From contig CADBMY010000304.1 of assembly GCA_902795905.1 (NCBI GenBank), positions 1-9,219 on the forward strand: a stretch of DNA of 9,219 nucleotides. Reading direction: 5' to 3'. Origin of the DNA: an uncultured Erysipelotrichaceae bacterium. Its GTDB lineage: Bacteria > Bacillota_I > Bacilli_A > Erysipelotrichales > Erysipelotrichaceae. The stretch's first letter is position 1, and each line of letters starts with the position of its first letter. Both the position numbers and the translations under genes were made by a program. The notes beneath the pieces were generated by a model, which was not told where the DNA came from, did not search any database, and saw only the letters and a list, made by a program, of their open reading frames with translations. Below, in pieces: positions 5,654 through 9,219 of the stretch.

Positions 5654-5659
5654 ATTATA
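5654..5659 (-). promoter_or_regulatory. -10 element of the kinase/reductase gene, predicted leaderless
   Basis: A perfect TATAAT on the minus strand, 2 nt from the first ATG (5651) and 8 nt from the next in-frame ATG (5645). The best -35 at a normal distance is a poor TTTCCC. A transcript would begin at about 5645-5647, making the second ATG a likely leaderless start. Confidence 0.5.
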
Positions 5660-5720
5660 TTTTAACTGATTTCACGGGGAAATGATATTTGAAGTACACT
5701 CAAAAGCAGATGCGAATCCG

Positions 5721-5729
5721 TGCTATGAT
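5721..5729 (+). promoter_or_regulatory. Extended -10 promoter of the spermidine-synthase-like gene, predicted leaderless
   Basis: TGCTATGAT (TG-N plus a -10 one mismatch from TATAAT) ends 6 nt before the ATG at 5736, so transcription is expected to begin at or next to the A of the start codon. No Shine-Dalgarno is present. The -35 region is weak, as extended -10 promoters allow. The same arrangement occurs before the HAD gene. Confidence 0.55.
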
Positions 5730-5735
5730 ATACAC

Positions 5736-6527
5736 ATGAATACACAGAAAGAACTCCCGGATGTCCTGATCTACGAGACAGAATACGTTGACGGACACCG
5801 TATCCGGGTATACGAAAATGAAGATGGATGGCATTCTGCCACATATCTGGAACCGGATCTGCGCACGGAACTGATCTTCGAGTATATGAAGAAGTTCAAC
5901 CTGATGTTTGCACTTCCTCTGGATATCTATGATGTGCTGATGATCGGCGGCGGCGGATACTCCTATCCGAAGTACATACTCTCTCACTATGAGGATATCT
6001 CCATGGATGTTGTGGAGATCGATCCCAATGCCGAGAAGAGCGCCAGGCAGTTCTTCTACCTTGATGAAGTATTGGCGAAGTATGATCCCGAAGAGAAGCG
6101 TCTGCATACCTTCATCGATGACGGCCGGCATTACATAGCGAATACCGATAAAAAGTATGATGTGATCATCAACGATGCCTATACCGGTGTCATGCCGGAG
6201 GTATCGCTGTATACGCTCGAAGCCGCAAAACTGATCAAGACAAAATTAAAGGAAGACGGCGTTCTGGTTGCCAATCTTCCCGGTTTCTACCGCTTTGAGG
6301 GGTCCCGCTTCCTGCAGAATACCCTGGCTACATTTGCGCAGGTATTTGAACATATCCTGTTAGTCAGGGCTGATAATCCGCTGTATGAGAGCCACACCTG
6401 CAACTACGTGATGTTTGCGTCAGACTGCTATTCCGAGATCCCCGGAAGCATGGCGTATAAACTCAGGGATCCGGTGATCATGCATGATCAGCAGAAGAAG
6501 AACATCGAAGAAAACTACGAGTTCTGA
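5736..6527 (+). CDS. Spermidine-synthase-like methyltransferase-fold protein
   Basis: 263 aa, no membrane segments. The Rossmann methyltransferase core is visible: motif I VLMIGGGGYSYPKYIL (67-82), an acidic strand end VVEIDPNA (92-99) expected to bind the ribose hydroxyls, HTFIDDGRHYI (124-134) as motif III, and YDVIINDAYTG (141-151), where aminopropyltransferases carry the catalytic Asp. It resembles the free-standing spermidine-synthase-like proteins of Bacillota. Motif I is GGGGYSYP, however, not the GGGDGG of true SpeE, so polyamine synthesis is doubtful and the substrate is unknown. An in-frame ATG at 5682 exists, but I prefer 5736 because a -10 element overlaps the intervening codons and homology begins just after. 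The gene diverges from the kinase/reductase gene. Its stop overlaps the end of the convergent DUF1858-like gene by 13 bp, and I see no terminator. Confidence 0.8.
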   Translation: MNTQKELPDVLIYETEYVDGHRIRVYENEDGWHSATYLEPDLRTELIFEYMKKFNLMFALPLDIYDVLMIGGGGYSYPKYILSHYEDISMDVVEIDPNAEKSARQFFYLDEVLAKYDPEEKRLHTFIDDGRHYIANTDKKYDVIINDAYTGVMPEVSLYTLEAAKLIKTKLKEDGVLVANLPGFYRFEGSRFLQNTLATFAQVFEHILLVRADNPLYESHTCNYVMFASDCYSEIPGSMAYKLRDPVIMHDQQKKNIEENYEF

Positions 6528-6751
6528 GCCTCTTCGTGTCCGGCAATGATCTGCTTAACTGTCTCAATTGCCTGCATCTCATCGATGTGGGCTTTTTTGC
6601 ACAGATCCGTAACTGTCATGTTTTTGATCATCGCTCTGGTGATCGGTGAATTGAGTATGGACAGTCTTTCATCGATCTTAACTGCCTCCTCAATGAGCCA
6701 GGGATATGCCTTCAGCACTTCCCCCATCTTTGTATTACTGTTGATCTCCAT
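6515..6751 (-). CDS. Small DUF1858-like protein
   Basis: 78 aa. The layout (MEINSNTKMGEVLKAYPWL, then an ILNSPITRAMIKNMTV segment, then a C-terminal helix) resembles DUF1858 domains (ScdA/Ric N-terminal-like, associated with hybrid-cluster and Fe-S repair proteins): a short strand, a helix around YP-x-L-x-E, and a middle N-P/S-x-x-R segment. Its single cysteine (C51) is not at the usual DUF1858 redox position, so a redox role is unsupported. The start is clear, with GGAGG 8 nt before the ATG. It lies 20 bp after the HAD gene stop and is probably co-transcribed with it. The last 13 bp overlap the end of the convergent spermidine-synthase-like gene. Function is not known to me. Confidence 0.68.
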   Translation of the reverse strand: MEINSNTKMGEVLKAYPWLIEEAVKIDERLSILNSPITRAMIKNMTVTDLCKKAHIDEMQAIETVKQIIAGHEEAQNS

Positions 6752-6771
6752 TCCTGTTACCTCCGCCAGTA

Positions 6772-7584
6772 TTATACTATACCCAGTTTCTCAAGCGTAT
6801 ATGCCACCCCGTCTTCACTGATCGAGGGGGCGATGATATCTGCAGCTTCCTTGATTCCGTCCTGTCCGTTTCCCATTGCTACACCGATCGCAGCCTTCTG
6901 CAGGAAAGGAATATCATTGCCGGCATCTCCGAAGGCGATCATATTCTCCCACGTATATCCCTTGATCTTCAGGTAGTCTTCTGCTGTAAGCACTTTATTT
7001 ACTTCTGTTTTGAACAGGTCAAATCCGGGTTTGGATGAATGTGCCAGCGTAAACTCCGGAAAAGCTTCCTGCAGGGGTCTGAAGTCCTCTTCATCAGCAA
7101 TGATAAATGTACCAAGAGGATACCCGTATGTCTTATGGTGTGTATGATCACAGCCGTTCTTGATCAGATACCCCTTCTGTTCCTCACCGACCAGATATCC
7201 GTCCATGAATCTCTGATGATGCGCATATGTCACAAGACTGTCTCTGAACTTGAAGCCAAGACCCAGTCCCTTCTCCTCGCAGTACGCCGTGATCCTGTTC
7301 ATATCATTCTCACTGATCTCTCTGGCTGTGAGTACAGTACCGTCACGTTTTACCAAAGCAGCACCGTTGATCGTACCGATATACTCGATCGGTATATCCG
7401 TAAAGAACGAGTCCGGAATGAATGTATAGTGTCTGCCGGTATTGACAAAGATCTCATACCCTTTTGCGGAAGCTTTCGCAAATGCTTCTCTGGTTCTTTC
7501 GCTGATCTCTTCGCGGCCATGGGGCAGGATCGTGCCGTCAGCGTCAACAGCGATCACCCGTAGATTTGTAATATCATATGTCAT
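6772..7584 (-). CDS. Cof-type HAD-IIB family phosphatase
   Basis: 270 aa, usual length for Cof-like HAD hydrolases acting on sugar phosphates, flavin or similar small phosphates in the cytoplasm. All four HAD motifs are seen: I, VIAVDADGT (nucleophile D14, acid/base D16); II, FVNTGRH (T49); III, the Lys of EVNKVLTAEDYL (K197); IV, FGDAGND (D220, D224 for Mg2+). The stretch between motifs II and III (about 80-190) is the C2B cap that sets the substrate, which cannot be read from sequence. The ATG at 7584 has no Shine-Dalgarno but lies exactly 6 nt after TGGTATGAT, so a leaderless mRNA is likely. The DUF1858-like gene follows 20 bp downstream with a proper ribosome site. Confidence 0.92.
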   Translation of the reverse strand: MTYDITNLRVIAVDADGTILPHGREEISERTREAFAKASAKGYEIFVNTGRHYTFIPDSFFTDIPIEYIGTINGAALVKRDGTVLTAREISENDMNRITAYCEEKGLGLGFKFRDSLVTYAHHQRFMDGYLVGEEQKGYLIKNGCDHTHHKTYGYPLGTFIIADEEDFRPLQEAFPEFTLAHSSKPGFDLFKTEVNKVLTAEDYLKIKGYTWENMIAFGDAGNDIPFLQKAAIGVAMGNGQDGIKEAADIIAPSISEDGVAYTLEKLGIV

Positions 7585-7590
7585 GGCTCA

Positions 7591-7599
7591 ATCATACCA
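7591..7599 (-). promoter_or_regulatory. Extended -10 promoter of the HAD gene, predicted leaderless
   Basis: TGGTATGAT on the minus strand ends 6 nt before the ATG at 7584, the same motif and spacing as at 5721-5735. No ribosome site can fit between them. The -35 is weak. Confidence 0.55.
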
Positions 7600-7637
7600 C
7601 TTTAAGCCAATGATTTCTTTCTTATCCTTTCAAGGTG

Positions 7638-7650
7638 TGATAATATTATT
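7638..7650 (+). promoter_or_regulatory. Likely -10 region of the tRNA-Arg gene
   Basis: TGATAATATTATT contains TAATAT with an upstream TG-A (extended -10) and an alternative TATTAT ending 7 nt before the mature tRNA. The -35 candidates (TTTCTT or TTATCC) are poor, so the exact hexamers are uncertain. Confidence 0.45.
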
Positions 7651-7657
7651 AGGCACT

Positions 7658-7734
7658 GTGCCCGTAGCTCAGCTGGATAGAGTACCAGCCTCCGAAGCTG
7701 GGGGTCAGGGGTTCGAATCCCCTCGGGCACGCCA
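7658..7734 (+). tRNA. tRNA-Arg (anticodon CCG)
   Basis: A full cloverleaf can be drawn. Acceptor GTGCCCG pairs with CGGGCAC. The D-arm contains GCTCAGCTGGATAGAG. The anticodon stem CCAGC/GCTGG encloses loop CTCCGAA with anticodon CCG at 7692-7694. The T-arm is AGGGG-TTCGAAT-CCCCT. The discriminator is G, and the terminal CCA is encoded. It reads the arginine codon CGG. It stands alone, between the divergent HAD gene and the convergent chromate transporter genes. Confidence 0.97.
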
Positions 7735-7744
7735 TTGAAGATAT

Positions 7745-7766
7745 ACCCGCAGAAATGCGGGTTTTT
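7745..7766 (+). terminator. Terminator of the tRNA-Arg gene
   Basis: ACCCGC and GCGGGT arms (6 bp) with an AGAAAT loop, followed by a run of T residues (7762-7766). It begins 11 nt after the tRNA CCA. Confidence 0.85.
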
Positions 7767-7771
7767 CATAT

Positions 7772-7796
7772 AAAAACAGTACGGATACCGTACTGT
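7772..7796 (-). terminator. Terminator of the chromate transporter operon
   Basis: A perfect 9-bp stem (ACAGTACGG/CCGTACTGT with an ATA loop) is followed on the minus strand by five T residues. It begins 8 nt after the last transporter stop codon. With the tRNA terminator it forms back-to-back single-direction terminators. Confidence 0.87.
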
Positions 7797-7803
7797 CTGT
7801 TAC

Positions 7804-8373
7804 TTAGAACTGAAGCAGGATACCTGCCGCTGCCGCGATCATGATCACAACGATGGGATGAAGCTTCGGCTTCCACTTCATGAAGGCGAGAAGAGCCGCA
7901 AACAGCACAATACCCTTGATGTTGAACAGATCGATGATATTGCCGGAAGCCTTGAAGATATCGATCCTGAACAGTGCATTCAGGAAGATACTGATGACTG
8001 CCGAGATGATAAAGCCGACGACAGCCGGACGCAGACCGGTGAAGATACCCTCAACGATCGGTGAATCCTTAAATGCTTTCAGGGCTTTGGCTACGGCACA
8101 GATAATAATCAGACTCGGTGCCGTAAGCGCCAGTGTGGCACAGACCGCCCCCGGGATCCCGTACATCGTATAGCCTACATACGTGGACATATTGATGCCG
8201 ATCGGACCTGGTGTGGATTCACTGACAGCGATCATTGTCGTTAACATATCGATCGTATACCAGCCGTACTTCAAAGAGATCTCACGCAGGAACGGAATCG
8301 TTGCCAGACCCCCGCCGATTGCGAACAAACCGGTCTTGAAGAATTCCCAGCACATCAGAAGAAAGTTACTCAT
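7804..8373 (-). CDS. chrA: Chromate transporter (CHR family), second short subunit
   Basis: A 189-aa half-size CHR protein. It has the family start FF-K-x-GLFAIGGGLATIPFLRE (11-31) and the ESTPGPIGINMSTYVGY stretch (52-68) that carries the PGP motif, then about five more hydrophobic segments to the C-terminus, ending at LLQF. Short CHR proteins work as pairs, equivalent to the two halves of full-length ChrA, in the cytoplasmic membrane. Some ChrA proteins export chromate, but many homologues have no proven substrate. Its ATG overlaps the stop of the upstream partner by 8 nt (ATGAGTAA), with AGGAGG 7 nt further up inside that gene, so the two are probably made in similar amounts. A strong terminator follows. 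Confidence 0.9.
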   Translation of the reverse strand: MSNFLLMCWEFFKTGLFAIGGGLATIPFLREISLKYGWYTIDMLTTMIAVSESTPGPIGINMSTYVGYTMYGIPGAVCATLALTAPSLIIICAVAKALKAFKDSPIVEGIFTGLRPAVVGFIISAVISIFLNALFRIDIFKASGNIIDLFNIKGIVLFAALLAFMKWKPKLHPIVVIMIAAAAGILLQF

Positions 8374-8917
8374 GAGCCTTCCTCCTGTTTCTTACCGTAT
8401 AGATCACATATCCGCTGATCCCGGCCAGAATGACCAGGAAGACCGTTGAAATATTTGTAAAGTATGCCAGTACCAGTGCGCATACGAAGATCACAAAGCC
8501 TGCCGTATCCTTGACACCCTGCTTATACAGTTTGGTCACGGCTGTATACATCAGTACGCATACAGCGACCTGGATACCTTTCAGGGCATGCTGGACGACC
8601 GCCAGTTCGGAGAAATTCGTGATCAATCCGGCAATGACCGAGATCAGCACCAGCGATGGTGAAACAACGCCCAGTGTCGCAATGATGCCGCCGATGATGC
8701 CCTTCACCTGATAACCGACGAATGTAGCCGTATTGACAGCGATAATGCCGGGTGTGACCTGGCCGATCGCATAATAATCCATGATCTCATCCTCGGTAGC
8801 CCAGTGATGTTTCTCAATGACTTCCCGCTGGATCATCGGTAACATCGCATACCCGCCGCCGAAGGTAAACAGTCCCATTCTGAACCATGTACTGTACAGA
8901 TCCCACAGTGTTTTCAT
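8366..8917 (-). CDS. chrA: Chromate transporter (CHR family), first short subunit
   Basis: A 183-aa half-size CHR protein, first gene of the pair. The N-terminal WFRMGLFTFGGGYAMLPMIQREV (11-33) and IGQVTPGIIAVNTATFVGY (51-69) are family marks. Here the second motif is TPGII where its partner has TPGPI, a difference expected between the two subunits of a pair. About five to six hydrophobic segments follow, and the end is basic (VRNRRKAHE). AGAGGGG lies about 7 nt before the ATG. The 8-nt overlap with the second gene indicates one operon. A weak TTTACG-N17-TAAACT upstream may be the promoter. Chromate is unlikely to be the everyday substrate of a probable gut or oral anaerobe; that is inference. 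Confidence 0.9.
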   Translation of the reverse strand: MKTLWDLYSTWFRMGLFTFGGGYAMLPMIQREVIEKHHWATEDEIMDYYAIGQVTPGIIAVNTATFVGYQVKGIIGGIIATLGVVSPSLVLISVIAGLITNFSELAVVQHALKGIQVAVCVLMYTAVTKLYKQGVKDTAGFVIFVCALVLAYFTNISTVFLVILAGISGYVIYTVRNRRKAHE

Positions 8918-8941
8918 GTTTAACCCCTCTTTTCATAAAGA

Positions 8942-8970
8942 GTTTATCATCATCTGTTTCATCCGTAAAA
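8942..8970 (-). promoter_or_regulatory. Possible promoter of the chromate transporter operon
   Basis: On the minus strand, TTTACG and TAAACT are spaced 17 bp apart, each with four of six consensus bases. This is the best pair I see between the transporter start and the terminator at 9021-9054. The remainder of the 8918-9059 gap shows no gene. Confidence 0.3.
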
Positions 8971-9020
8971 TACATGCGAAATTACATAATAGGCATTGTT
9001 ATAAATATTCACTGTTCATG

Positions 9021-9054
9021 ATAAAAGGGTCAGACTTCGGAAGTCTGATCCTTT
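9021..9054 (-). terminator. Terminator of the gene at the right edge
   Basis: AAAGGGTCAGACTT and AAGTCTGATCCTTT pair over 14 positions (one G-T wobble) around a CGG loop. On the minus strand the hairpin ends in CCCTTTTAT. It begins 5 nt after the stop codon at 9060-9062. Confidence 0.8.
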
Positions 9055-9059
9055 GCGTC

Positions 9060-9219
9060 TTACATATTCTTGATCAGTTCGGAGAGCTTCGGCATCAGCT
9101 GCTGCTTACGGGAGATGATATGACTGTCAAAGCCAAAATGCTCATCGAAGTTCGTCTCGATCACTTCACTCATCACATTGGATAAAGGTCCGTAGAACAG
9201 GAAGGCAGAACCCCCGCCC
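9060..9219 (-). CDS. Unidentified protein, C-terminal 52 residues
   Basis: A minus-strand open frame enters from the right edge and ends at TAA (9060-9062), directly followed by a terminator, so it is very likely the true end of a gene. The visible part begins GGGSAFLFYGPLSNVMSEV, continues through an acidic, aromatic FDEHFGFD segment (residues 24-31), and ends KLSELIKNM, with no cysteine. The glycine-rich, hydrophobic start could be a strand or membrane-proximal turn. I do not recognise the family from this fragment. Confidence 0.62.
   Translation of the reverse strand, partial: GGGSAFLFYGPLSNVMSEVIETNFDEHFGFDSHIISRKQQLMPKLSELIKNM

Noticed and set aside
3891..5654. 587-aa plus-strand open frame opposite the kinase/reductase gene
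   Set aside because: It mirrors the minus-strand ORF almost exactly. Its translation is cysteine- and histidine-rich without any domain, while the minus strand shows clear P-loop, AKR and ferredoxin motifs.
7039..7563. 174-aa plus-strand open frame opposite the HAD gene
   Set aside because: Antisense to all HAD motifs and without a ribosome site.
7652..7662. Palindrome GGCAC-T-GTGCC at the start of tRNA-Arg
   Set aside because: Half of it is the tRNA acceptor strand, and the arms are too short and close to suggest a separate function.
1..9219. Mobile element, CRISPR array, toxin-antitoxin or defence system
   Set aside because: I found no terminal inverted repeats, transposase, regularly spaced repeats, or small toxin/antitoxin pairs; every gene but the right-edge fragment fits a housekeeping, transport or metabolic family.

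Overview
The window looks like chromosomal DNA of a Gram-positive anaerobe (Bacillota; Erysipelotrichia- or Clostridia-like is my inference). The reasons are strong AGGAGG-type ribosome sites, a PyrR-type pyrimidine regulator with an apparent PyrR-controlled RNA attenuator, an oxygen-sensitive-looking aldo/keto reductase with two [4Fe-4S] motifs, a split chromate transporter, and moderate G+C. I see no phage, IS, CRISPR or rRNA sequence. Genes are densely packed and mostly on the minus strand.

Layout. Positions 1-282 (minus) are the N-terminal part of a YhcC/TIGR01212-type radical SAM protein. Positions 348-3851 form a pyrimidine-salvage block. On the minus strand lie pyrR, a DUF523/TudS-like gene overlapping it by 8 nt, and then an NCS2 uracil permease. 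The permease has its own near-consensus promoter, a 5' hairpin with a CNGNGA hexaloop typical of PyrR targets, and a terminator. Diverging from pyrR on the plus strand is upp (uracil phosphoribosyltransferase). Together these suggest uptake of uracil (and perhaps thiolated uracil), desulfuration, conversion to UMP, and feedback by PyrR.

Positions 3894-5651 (minus) hold an unusual continuous ORF that joins a uridine-kinase-like P-loop domain to a full-length Fe-S aldo/keto reductase. An internal Shine-Dalgarno and ATG lie at the junction, next to an A6 run. Removing one A would restore two genes overlapping at ATGA. Diverging from it is a spermidine-synthase-like methyltransferase-fold gene (5736-6527), which overlaps tail-to-tail by 13 bp with a small DUF1858-like gene (6515-6751) located downstream of a Cof-type HAD phosphatase (6772-7584).

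Positions 7658-7734 are tRNA-Arg(CCG) with encoded CCA, followed by terminators. Positions 7804-8917 (minus) encode two short overlapping CHR-family proteins forming a split chromate transporter. The right edge (9060-9219) is the C-terminus of an unidentified minus-strand gene with its own terminator. Two genes (5736 and 7584) share the arrangement TGNTATGAT-N6-ATG, which predicts leaderless transcripts, and the kinase/reductase gene has a -10 element directly at its start.
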